A DNA stretch of 47,074 nt, from NCBI GenBank assembly GCA_016292255.1, contig JAEEZZ010000147.1, forward strand, positions 1 to 47,074, written 5' to 3'. The stretch comes from Oscillospiraceae bacterium. Lineage in GTDB: Bacteria; Bacillota; Clostridia; Oscillospirales; Oscillospiraceae. The notes beneath the pieces were generated by a model, which had not been told where the DNA came from, did not search any database, and worked only from the letters and a program-made list of their open reading frames with translations. The translations under genes were made by a program, and so were the position numbers. This document shows, piece after piece, positions 39,653 through 47,074 of the stretch (position 1 is the stretch's first letter; the number at the start of each line of letters is the position of its first letter).

Positions 39653-41749
39653 ATGAAAAAGTTTCTCGCATTGCTTCTCGCTGTTGTGATGCTCCTCACC
39701 CTGTTCGCAGGCTGCAAGGACAGCACCAACGAGACCAAGGCCGCGACCAAGGCTCCCGAAGATACCAAGGTCGAGACCCAGCCCAACAACCAGCCCAGTG
39801 AGACCCAGCCCGCTACCGTGGAGACTCAGGAAGTCACTGAGCCCGTGGTGACCGAGCCCGTGGAAGTCTACGACGGCCCCGACACCTACGCGATGATCAC
39901 CAACTTCGACGTGACCACCCTGGACTATGTTTACAACAACAAGTCCTCCAATGGCGACTATGTCTCCAACTTCATCGAAGGCCTGCTGACTCAGGACTCC
40001 CATGGCGTTCTGGTTCCCGGCATGGCTAAGAAGTGGAGCCACAACGAAGACTCCTCCGAGTGGACCTTCGAGATCCGCGACGACGCTGTTTGGTCCACCA
40101 GCAGCGGCGAAGAGTACGACTCCGTTAAGGCTGAAGACTTCGTCACCGGCCTGAAGCACGCTGCTGACTCCAAGTCCGAGACCCTCGGCCTGGTTGCTGA
40201 CCTGATCGTCGGTCTGCGCGCCTACTCCGAAGGCACTGGTTCTTGGGAAGACGTTGGCATCAAGGCTGACGGCAACACCCTGACCTACACCCTGACCGGC
40301 CCCTGCGGCTACTTCGACGGCATGTGCACCTACTCCATCTTGTGGCCCATCAACGCTGAGTTCCTGGAGTCCAAGGGAGAGGACTTCGGTGCTGTGCAGC
40401 CCGACTCCATCCTGTACAACGGCTGCTACATCCTGAGCTCCCTGGTTCCCGCACAGGAAGTCCGCTTCGACGCCAACCCCAACTACTACGATGCTGACCA
40501 CGTCTATGTCAAGCACGTCGTTGTTTCCTACACCGACGGCCAGGATCCCGCTCTGAACTTCAACATGTTCGTGAACGGCGAGGTCACCGCTACCGCCATC
40601 AACTCCTCTCTGCCCGATGTGGTTGCCAAGGCTGACGAGCTGTACAAGGACAACCAGTACATCTCCATGACCACCGCCACCTCCTTCTGGGGCGCTTTCA
40701 ACTGGGACCGCCGTCTGTACGCTCTGTACAACGATCCCTCCGTCTCCACCACCAGCAAGACCACCGATCAGCAGAAGGCTGATACCCACGCTGCTATCCT
40801 GAACGCCAACTTCCGTCGCGCTGTGTACGCTGCTTACTCCGCTCATGCGGTTTCCGCGATCACCCAGGGCGAGGAGCGCGCTGACGACGTCATCCGTAAC
40901 ACTCTGGTTCCCTACACCTTCTGCATCACCTCTGACGGCCGCTCCATCGGCTCCCTTGTCCAGAAGTACGTGGAAGAGCTGGTTCCCGAGTACAAGGGCA
41001 TCGACCTGAACGACGGCCAGGACGGCTGGTACAACCCCGAGCTGGCCAAGACCTTCGCTGAGAAGGCCAAGCAGGAGCTGGGCGAGTCTGTCGCTGAGTG
41101 GCCTGTCCACCTGGACGTCCCCGTCTACGCTGCTTCTGAGAACCAGAAGAACATGCAGCTGGCGATGAAGAACTCCATCGAGTCCGCCATCGGCGATTAC
41201 GTTGTGATCGACCTGCAGTTCCTCGAGGGCAACTCCTCCGTCTACTACTCCGCATTCTACAACCAGCCCGACGGCGTGTCCAACTCCATCGACCTCGTCT
41301 TCGGCGCCGGCTGGGGTCCCGACTACGGCGATCCTCTGACCTACCTGCACTGCTTCAACATCCACGATGGCGATATGCTGAACTACTCCGGCATCAACTA
41401 CGAGAGCCAGGGTCAGGACGACGTCCAGAAGGAAGTTCTGAAGACTCTGGGTCTGGAAGATGTCCAGGCTGTTGTTGACCAGGCTGTCCTGGCCTCCGGC
41501 GACGAGCGCATCGAGCTCTTTGCCAAGGCTGAGGCTATGCTGCTCACCGGCGGTATCCTCCGTCCCTATCAGACCAGAGGCGCTTCCCTCACCGTCAGCA
41601 AGGTGCAGCCCTTCACCGCTGCCTACGGTCTCTATGGCCAGGCTTCCTGGAATGCTGTTCCTTACTTCAAGTACATGAAGCTCCTCAACGAGCCCGTGCT
41701 TGCGGATGACTACTATGCTGCCAAGGAAGCATGGCTTGCCGGCAATTAA
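39653..41749 (+). CDS. oppA: Oligopeptide ABC transporter substrate-binding lipoprotein
   Basis: A 698-residue lipoprotein. The signal peptide ends in LFAGC (Cys about 22), and a Thr/Glu/Pro linker follows (about 25-75). The SBP_bac_5 fold contains LLTQDSHGVLVPGMAKKWS, the WTFEIRDDAVWS segment, SVKAEDFVTGLKHA and GAGWGPDYGDPLTYLHCF. It captures peptides outside the cell and hands them to the OppBC channel. The gene has a strong promoter and is followed by a terminator before oppB, a layout that gives more binding protein than channel. Codon use is biased to GCT, AAC, AAG and GAC, as in highly expressed genes. Confidence 0.96.
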   Translation: MKKFLALLLAVVMLLTLFAGCKDSTNETKAATKAPEDTKVETQPNNQPSETQPATVETQEVTEPVVTEPVEVYDGPDTYAMITNFDVTTLDYVYNNKSSNGDYVSNFIEGLLTQDSHGVLVPGMAKKWSHNEDSSEWTFEIRDDAVWSTSSGEEYDSVKAEDFVTGLKHAADSKSETLGLVADLIVGLRAYSEGTGSWEDVGIKADGNTLTYTLTGPCGYFDGMCTYSILWPINAEFLESKGEDFGAVQPDSILYNGCYILSSLVPAQEVRFDANPNYYDADHVYVKHVVVSYTDGQDPALNFNMFVNGEVTATAINSSLPDVVAKADELYKDNQYISMTTATSFWGAFNWDRRLYALYNDPSVSTTSKTTDQQKADTHAAILNANFRRAVYAAYSAHAVSAITQGEERADDVIRNTLVPYTFCITSDGRSIGSLVQKYVEELVPEYKGIDLNDGQDGWYNPELAKTFAEKAKQELGESVAEWPVHLDVPVYAASENQKNMQLAMKNSIESAIGDYVVIDLQFLEGNSSVYYSAFYNQPDGVSNSIDLVFGAGWGPDYGDPLTYLHCFNIHDGDMLNYSGINYESQGQDDVQKEVLKTLGLEDVQAVVDQAVLASGDERIELFAKAEAMLLTGGILRPYQTRGASLTVSKVQPFTAAYGLYGQASWNAVPYFKYMKLLNEPVLADDYYAAKEAWLAGN

Positions 41750-41791
41750 TTCAAAGAATCCAAGCTGAACCCTAAGCATTAACTGAAGAGG

Positions 41792-41827
41792 GGGAGCCGG
41801 ACGGCTGTGTCCTCCGGCTCCCTTTTT
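41792..41827 (+). terminator. Terminator or attenuator between oppA and oppB
   Basis: GGGAGCCGGA (41792-41801) and TCCGGCTCCC (41813-41822) form a perfect 10-bp stem followed by TTTTT. oppB has no obvious promoter of its own, so partial read-through is likely. Confidence 0.88.
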
Positions 41828-41909
41828 CAATGACCGCACACCGTTATCCCTCGTGCCCAATCGGACGCGAGGCCTCAGAGAAGCTAAGAAGTAAGGAGCG
41901 GTACCTTTA

Positions 41910-43409
41910 ATGAAGAAAGGCTACATATGGAAACGACTTCTTCGGTCGCTGATTTCCATTTTGATCATCATGATCATCGTGTTCACCATGGTGTACACTC
42001 TGATCCCGCGTGAAAACATTTTCTTTGAAGACAGCACCTACCGTAAGCTCGCCAGTAAGTCCGACGATAAGACCGAGTACGTGTATTCCACCTGGCAGAA
42101 GCTCGGCTATCTGGATTACGTCCGTATCAATGACTACTGCCTCACGCTGTATCCTGCCGGCGACCCCAGAATGACCGACGCTGTGCAGCCCGAATCCAAG
42201 GAGAGCGCGGATTTTGTCCGCATCTACACGGAGAAGGGTTATACCGTCGCTCAGTTTGAGGTCAGTGGCCGCTACTACGCCTACAAGGATGTTCCCGTGA
42301 TCAAGCAGATGCTCCGCTGGCTGTCCAACATGATCGTGGTGGACACCATCCACTCTGTGGAAGACGAGAATAATCCCGACCTGGAGCGCAGCCTGAAGTT
42401 CGGCAAAACGCCCACCGGCGGCCTGGCTCTGATCGGCAGCGGCTCCACCCACAAGTATCTGTTCTATACCGACAGCAATTTCCCCTTCATTCATCAGAAC
42501 TTTATCACGCTGAATTTCGGTACCTCCTATCCCACCTATCAGGGTATTGAAGTGCTGCGTGTCCTGTTCCAGTCCCAGGGCACCGAGGTTAAGCGCCCGG
42601 TCACCTTCGAGACCGGCCTTGAGCAGGATTCCGCCATCAACTTCGGCACGCTGACCTATAAGTCCTCTGTTGACAGAATGGACAAGAAGAAGTTCGTGGA
42701 CAACTACGCCAACTACGAGACCTTCAAGGATCAGCCCTCCATGGTCGGCACCTCCTTCATCATGGGCATCATCGCCATGGTGCTGGCCTACGGTCTCGGC
42801 CTTCCCATCGGTGTTCTGATGGCGCGCCGCAAGGACAAGCTGGCGGATAAGCTCGGCATGGCTTACATCATCTTTATCATTGCCGTGCCCTCCCTGGCTT
42901 ATATCTATCTGTTCCGCTATCTTATGACGTCAATTACGGATCTGCCTTCCGTGTTCACCACCTACGGCCCGGCCGACGTTCGTTCCTGGATTCTGCCGGT
43001 CATTTCCCTGGCTATGCCCTCCATCTCCGGCCTGATGCTCTGGACGCGCCGCTATGTGGTTGACCAGATGAACTCTGACTACGTCAAGTTCGCCAAGGCC
43101 AAGGGTCTGAACCGCCGTGAGATCTTCAACAAGCACATCTTTAAGAACGCCAGCATCCCCATTGCCCACGGCATCCCGACCTCTCTGGCCGCCTGCATCA
43201 CCGGCGCTCTGATCACTGAGTCGATCTACTCCGTCGGCGGCATGGGCAAGATGCTTCCGAACGCGATCCGGCAGTACAACAACGTGATGGTCATTGCCCT
43301 GGCGTTCATGTTCTCTACGATCTTCATTCTTGCCGTTCTCTGCGGCGATATTCTGATTACGAAGATCGATCCGCGTATTTCGCTCAGTGAGAAAGCAGGG
43401 AGGACCTAA
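41910..43409 (+). CDS. oppB: Oligopeptide ABC permease OppB (AmiC-like, long form)
   Basis: A 499-residue permease. The first helix (11-33) is followed by an unusually large exported domain (about 34-275), then five helices in the BPD_transp_1 domain (275-490) with the EAA-like cytoplasmic loop DYVKFAKAKGLNRREIFNKHIFKN. E. coli OppB has about 306 residues; the extra exported domain is as in streptococcal AmiC. It pairs with OppC to form the peptide channel. The start ATG 41910 has AAGGAG upstream. Confidence 0.93.
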   Translation: MKKGYIWKRLLRSLISILIIMIIVFTMVYTLIPRENIFFEDSTYRKLASKSDDKTEYVYSTWQKLGYLDYVRINDYCLTLYPAGDPRMTDAVQPESKESADFVRIYTEKGYTVAQFEVSGRYYAYKDVPVIKQMLRWLSNMIVVDTIHSVEDENNPDLERSLKFGKTPTGGLALIGSGSTHKYLFYTDSNFPFIHQNFITLNFGTSYPTYQGIEVLRVLFQSQGTEVKRPVTFETGLEQDSAINFGTLTYKSSVDRMDKKKFVDNYANYETFKDQPSMVGTSFIMGIIAMVLAYGLGLPIGVLMARRKDKLADKLGMAYIIFIIAVPSLAYIYLFRYLMTSITDLPSVFTTYGPADVRSWILPVISLAMPSISGLMLWTRRYVVDQMNSDYVKFAKAKGLNRREIFNKHIFKNASIPIAHGIPTSLAACITGALITESIYSVGGMGKMLPNAIRQYNNVMVIALAFMFSTIFILAVLCGDILITKIDPRISLSEKAGRT

Positions 43410-43412
43410 ACG

Positions 43413-44333
43413 ATGGATAAAGAAAATCTGTTTGAATTTGCTGCGTTTGATAAGCTCGAATCCGAGCACATCGCTGCTCCCCGCTATTCCTACTGGAAGT
43501 CGGTTTGGAGAACCTTCTTCAAGAGCAAGTTTACAGTTGCTGTGTCCATCGTGATGATCGCCCTGGTGCTCTTCGCGCTGATTCAGCCTCTGACCTCCGG
43601 TTACGATCCCACTGTCGCTCCCAACATCAACGACGCCAGCAAGAAGTTCCTCAGCCCCAGCTCCGAGCAGCTCTTCGGCACCGATAACATCGGTAACTCT
43701 GTCTTTGACGCGGTTTGGGCCGGCGCTCGCAACTCCATCATCGTCAGCTTCGTCAGTACTGCCATCAATATGCTGATCGGCGTTCTGGTGGGCGCCCTCT
43801 GGGGCTTCTCCAAGAAGATGGATAAGTGGATGATCGAGGTCTACAACGTCATCGCCAACATTCCGTTCCTGCTGCTGGCCATGATCCTGTCCTACGTTCT
43901 GGGCGCCGGCATGCGCTCTCTGATCATCACCATGACCTGTACCAGCTGGATCTATGTGGCATACTTCATCCGTACCCAGGTTATGATCATCCGTGACCGC
44001 GAGTACAACCTCGCTTCCAAGTGCCTCGGCACCGGTACCGGTACGATCATCACCAAGAACATTCTGCCCTATCTTGTTTCGGTCATCATGACCTACATCT
44101 CCCGCGAGATCCCGAACATCATCTCCTATGAGGTCTTCCTGAGCTACCTCGGCCTTGGCCTTGGCACCACCAACGCCTCCCTGGGCCGCATGATCTCCAT
44201 GTACACTTCGTTCATGAGCGGTTATCCCCATCTGTTCTGGATCCCCGTGAGCGTCGTCGCGCTGATTGCAATCTCCCTGTACATCGTGGGACAGAAGCTC
44301 GCTGACGCGACCGATCCGCGTACGCATATGTAA
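43413..44333 (+). CDS. oppC: Oligopeptide ABC permease OppC
   Basis: A 306-residue permease. An N-terminal cytoplasmic segment and helix (about 40-60) is followed by FGTDNIGNSVFDAVWAGARNS, typical of OppC, and five more helices. The coupling loop is REYNLASKCLGTGTGTIITKNIL. It follows oppB by 3 bases. Confidence 0.95.
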   Translation: MDKENLFEFAAFDKLESEHIAAPRYSYWKSVWRTFFKSKFTVAVSIVMIALVLFALIQPLTSGYDPTVAPNINDASKKFLSPSSEQLFGTDNIGNSVFDAVWAGARNSIIVSFVSTAINMLIGVLVGALWGFSKKMDKWMIEVYNVIANIPFLLLAMILSYVLGAGMRSLIITMTCTSWIYVAYFIRTQVMIIRDREYNLASKCLGTGTGTIITKNILPYLVSVIMTYISREIPNIISYEVFLSYLGLGLGTTNASLGRMISMYTSFMSGYPHLFWIPVSVVALIAISLYIVGQKLADATDPRTHM

Positions 44334-44345
44334 GGGGGAACGAAC

Positions 44346-45419
44346 ATGGACGAGAAAAAAGTTATCCTGTCCGCAAAGGACGTTGAAGTCAAGTTCAGAG
44401 TCCGCGATAACTACCTCACCGCGATTCGCGGCGTCTCCCTCGACCTCTACGAGGGCGAGACCTTTGCCATCGTCGGCGAGAGCGGCTCCGGCAAATCCGT
44501 CTTCACCAAGACCTTCACCGGTATGCTGGAATCCAATGGCAGCATTTCCAACGGCTCCGTTATGTTCCACGGGAAGGATCTGACCAAGCTGAAGACGGAC
44601 AGAGACTGGGAAGGCATCCGCGGCGCCAAGATCTCCACGATCTTCCAGGACCCCATGACCTCCCTGAACCCCATCCGCACCATCGGCTCTCAGATCACCG
44701 AGGTCATCGAAAAGCACCAGAAGATCTCCAAGGCGGAAGCCAAAAAGCAGGCCATTGATATTATGGAGCGCGTCGGCATCGTGAATGCTGCGGATCGTTT
44801 TGACGAGTATCCCTTCCAGTATTCCGGCGGTATGCGTCAGCGTATCGTTATCGCCATCGCTCTTTCCTGCCACCCCGAGATCCTGATCTGCGACGAGCCC
44901 ACCACCGCGCTGGACGTCACCATCCAGGCGCAGATCATTGCGCTGATCCGTGACCTGCAGCGGGAGCTGAAGTTCACCACCCTGTACATCACCCATGACC
45001 TGGGCGTTGTGGCCAACGTGGCTGACCGTGTCGGCGTTATGTACGGCGGCCAGATCATCGAGTACGGCAACGTGGAGGAGATCTTCTTCGATCCTCGTCA
45101 CCCCTACACCTGGGCCCTGCTGTCCAGCCTTCCCCAGCTCGGCGAGAAGGGCAAGGATCTGTTCTACATCACCGGCACGCCGCCTTCGCTGTACAACAAG
45201 ATCAAGGGCGACGCCTTTGCGCCTCGTAACGAGCACGCACTGAAGATCGACTTTGTGCAGGAGCCGCCTTTCTTCAAGGTGAGCGACACCCACTATGCCA
45301 AGACATGGCTGATGGATCCCCGTGCGCCTAAGCTGGAAAAGCCGGAGATCATCCAGAATCTGCATGAGAAGATCAAATTGATGACGGATAAGGGAGGTGC
45401 GTTCCATGTCGAGCAATAA
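44346..45419 (+). CDS. oppD: Oligopeptide ABC ATPase OppD
   Basis: A 357-residue ATPase with Walker [10 protein letters not shown] (about 42), Q-loop [11 protein letters not shown], signature [12 protein letters not shown], Walker [13 protein letters not shown] and the switch in YITHDLG. It has the C-terminal oligopeptide-transporter extension, but that extension lacks the usual run of four cluster-type Cys. GGGGGAACG precedes ATG 44346. It overlaps oppF. Confidence 0.95.
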   Translation: MDEKKVILSAKDVEVKFRVRDNYLTAIRGVSLDLYEGETFAIVGESGSGKSVFTKTFTGMLESNGSISNGSVMFHGKDLTKLKTDRDWEGIRGAKISTIFQDPMTSLNPIRTIGSQITEVIEKHQKISKAEAKKQAIDIMERVGIVNAADRFDEYPFQYSGGMRQRIVIAIALSCHPEILICDEPTTALDVTIQAQIIALIRDLQRELKFTTLYITHDLGVVANVADRVGVMYGGQIIEYGNVEEIFFDPRHPYTWALLSSLPQLGEKGKDLFYITGTPPSLYNKIKGDAFAPRNEHALKIDFVQEPPFFKVSDTHYAKTWLMDPRAPKLEKPEIIQNLHEKIKLMTDKGGAFHVEQ

Positions 45420-46383
45420 GCAGGACAGAGAGGTCATTATTTCCATCAAGCACGTGGACATTTCCTTTGACGTCGGCCAGAAGAAGAAATTTGTTGCCGT
45501 CAAGGACGCAAATTTCGACATCTACAAGGGCGAGACCTTTGCCCTCGTGGGTGAGTCCGGCTCCGGAAAAACCACCCTCGGCCGCGCCATCCTGCGGATC
45601 AACCCCTGCAGCGCCGGCGAGATCCAGTTCGAGGGCAAGCGTATCTCCGGTAAGATCTCTCACGCGGAGGACCGTGAGGTCGTCCGTAACATCCAGATGA
45701 TCTTCCAGGATCCTGCTGCTTCGCTGAACGAGCGTGCTACCATCGAGTACTGCGTCTCCGAAGGCCTCTACAATTTCCACCTGTACGATAACGAAGAGGA
45801 CCGTATCGCCAAGGTCGATAAGGCCCTGCAGGACGTGGGCCTGCTGCCCGAGCACAAGTCCCGTTATCCTCATGAGTTCTCCGGCGGCCAGCGTCAGCGT
45901 GTCGGCATCGCCCGCGCCATGATCATGAACCCCAAGTTCATCGTGGCCGACGAGCCCATCTCCGCCCTTGATGTCTCCATCCGCGCCCAGGTTCTGAACC
46001 TGATGAACAAGCTCAAGGCCGAGAGAAATCTGACCTACCTGTTCATCGCCCATGACCTGTCCGTCGTCCGCTTCATCGCGGACCGTATCGCGGTCATCCA
46101 CCACGGCGAGATCGTGGAGATCGCCGAGTCTGAGACCCTGTTCAAGTTCCCCCTGCATCCCTACACCATCTCTCTGCTTTCCACCGTTCCCATGCCCGAC
46201 CCCATCGTCGAGCGCACCAGAAAGCACATCGACTACGATCCCTCTGTGCTGGATCAGTCGGGAGAGAAGCGTGAAATGCGTGAGATCCGCCCCGGCCACT
46301 TCATCTTTGCCACCAGCAAAGAGATGAAGGAATACGAGGAGAAGATCGCTCGCAAGGAGCGGGAGCTTGGCGTGAATCGCTGA
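45406..46383 (+). CDS. oppF: Oligopeptide ABC ATPase OppF
   Basis: A 325-residue ATPase with Walker [23 protein letters not shown], signature [15 protein letters not shown], Walker [13 protein letters not shown] and [12 protein letters not shown] 45406 is chosen with AGGGAGG 8 bases upstream, overlapping the oppD end by 14 bases; a GTG three codons earlier is too close to that site. With OppD it drives the OppBC channel. Confidence 0.95.
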   Translation: MSSNKQDREVIISIKHVDISFDVGQKKKFVAVKDANFDIYKGETFALVGESGSGKTTLGRAILRINPCSAGEIQFEGKRISGKISHAEDREVVRNIQMIFQDPAASLNERATIEYCVSEGLYNFHLYDNEEDRIAKVDKALQDVGLLPEHKSRYPHEFSGGQRQRVGIARAMIMNPKFIVADEPISALDVSIRAQVLNLMNKLKAERNLTYLFIAHDLSVVRFIADRIAVIHHGEIVEIAESETLFKFPLHPYTISLLSTVPMPDPIVERTRKHIDYDPSVLDQSGEKREMREIRPGHFIFATSKEMKEYEEKIARKERELGVNR

Positions 46384-46399
46384 TAGAAGATCGGTTCCG

Positions 46400-46798
46400 A
46401 TGATTGGAAAGCTGAAAAAAATCAAGCCGAGTATCCTGATCTCCCATGTGATTATCACATTGGCGTATCCCGCGGTAAAGGCATTCACTGCAACGGGCAA
46501 TCGCCTTTTGGCCTTCACGGATATCCTGACCATCGTTGCGTTGATCCTGCTGATCGTGGGCATCATCTATTCGGCGGTTCTGCATGGATACCTGGATATC
46601 AGCAGCTTTTTTCTCCAGCGCGGCGTCCGGTCGTTCAAGTTCTTCGACCGGCACAGCTCGGAGCAGAGCAAAAATCAGAGCATCGGTGAATTCCTCCAGG
46701 AGAACAGAGACAGAAGAGCCGACGCGTTCAACTATCCGATGTTCCTCGGAGTCATCTATCTGATCGTATCCGTTGTGATCGCCTACGGCATCTATTGA
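46400..46798 (+). CDS. Small membrane protein, possibly DUF3899
   Basis: A 132-residue protein with three hydrophobic helices (about 10-30, 38-62, 112-131) and a polar, charged loop between (FFDRHSSEQSKNQSIGEFLQENRDRR). The central GIIYSAVLHGYLDISSFFLQRGVRS resembles the DUF3899 pattern of small Firmicute membrane proteins, but I am not certain. It follows oppF by 16 bases without a promoter and ends at a terminator, so it belongs to the opp transcript. No function can be assigned. Confidence 0.7.
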   Translation: MIGKLKKIKPSILISHVIITLAYPAVKAFTATGNRLLAFTDILTIVALILLIVGIIYSAVLHGYLDISSFFLQRGVRSFKFFDRHSSEQSKNQSIGEFLQENRDRRADAFNYPMFLGVIYLIVSVVIAYGIY

Positions 46799-46825
46799 CG
46801 CAGCTCTGCACAAGACACAAAAAAA

Positions 46826-46881
46826 GGGGCTGTGAAGAAAAGGAGTGAAAGCCACTCCCGGACTTCACAGTCCCTTGTTTT
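46826..46881 (+). terminator. Compound hairpin at the end of the opp operon / insertion sequence border
   Basis: GGGGCTGTGAAG (46826-46837) pairs with CTTCACAGTCCC (46863-46874), and an inner GGAGTG / CACTCC stem sits within. TTGTTTTT follows and an A-run precedes, so it can act in both directions. It may belong to the edge of the insertion sequence rather than to the opp operon. Confidence 0.6.
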
Positions 46882-46964
46882 TGCGGGATTCGGCAGAATT
46901 TGAAGATGAATACAGCTGGAATGGGCACACTACCCCTACCCCAGGAAGCGGCGGGTGTGGAAAA

Positions 46965-47074
46965 CTACGCAGCTTGCTGGAGCTTCATCTGTTTGTTATA
47001 GTATTTGTATAGGTTGTGCCCAATAGAGACAAGATAAAGCTCCAATTGGACAGAATCCAACCCTCTTCGGACAA
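46965..47074 (-). CDS. Transposase, C-terminal fragment (partial, at window edge)
   Basis: On the minus strand a frame entering from the right edge gives 35 residues and stops at TAG (46967-46965). It reads VRRGLDSVQLELYLVSIG then HNLYKYYNKQMKLQQAA. The pattern (R.GL..V..E..L...G.NL.KYY) is typical of the C terminus of IS1182-like or IS4-related DDE transposases. Only the end of the element is in the window; its other end, the catalytic residues and the exact border cannot be seen. Lower GC than the neighbouring genes fits an acquired element. Confidence 0.7.
   Translation of the reverse strand, partial: VRRGLDSVQLELYLVSIGHNLYKYYNKQMKLQQAA

Overview
The window looks like the chromosome of a spore-forming, GC-rich Clostridia member, most likely of the Oscillospiraceae or Oscillospirales group. 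This rests on PolC-type DNA polymerase III, IreB, a T-box leader on pheS, SpoVAD and SpoVAE, strong AGGAGG ribosome sites, clean TTGACA/TATAAT promoters and a GC-rich coding bias. It is inferred from gene content only; no rRNA or tRNA gene was seen.

Layout. 1-170: 3' end of an unidentified gene. 535-5925 (minus): a response regulator, a histidine kinase with almost no extracellular part, an ABC ATPase, a tiny overlapping ORF and a two-block FtsX/MacB-type permease, which reads as a self-regulated peptide-stress module. 6086-7543 (minus): spoVAE and spoVAD. 7699-8984 (minus): a two-gene operon with a secreted SH3-NlpC/P60 hydrolase. 9252-13869 (minus): ireB, then pheS-pheT-degV under a phenylalanine T-box leader that carries an inserted repeat element. 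14654-18962 (plus): a PTS-like EIIC membrane protein and a MoxR / DUF58 / membrane-protein trio. 19042-20733 (minus): glnS. 21104-26348 (minus): two tandem copies of a two-gene module, each a 70-residue protein overlapping an ECF sigma factor that is fused to a transmembrane helix and a large exported leucine-rich-repeat sensor. 26530-38289 (plus): pyrH, frr, a GDSL lipoprotein, uppS, cdsA, dxr, rseP, ispG and polC, the usual clostridial translation / isoprenoid / envelope cluster. 38584-39354: uridine phosphorylase. 39653-46798 (plus): a complete oligopeptide ABC transporter (oppA-oppB-oppC-oppD-oppF) and a small membrane protein. The right end runs into an insertion sequence.

The most unusual system is the duplicated sigma-sensor module. 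Each copy has one polypeptide joining sigma regions 2 and 4, a membrane helix, a Thr/Glu/Pro linker, BspA-like repeats and a further C-terminal domain. Each is translationally coupled to a small soluble protein, and each is preceded by the same ECF-type promoter pattern at identical spacing, which suggests autoregulation.

The intergenic regions hold two repeat families. One is a set of long hairpins whose arms are tandem 7-bp units fitting R-K-Y-R-A-N-A, although the actual heptamers differ between copies; one copy interrupts the pheS T-box leader. The other is a set of short GC-rich dyads introduced by GTAGGG or a close variant, present singly and once as an eight-copy, 32-bp tandem array between polC and the uridine phosphorylase gene.
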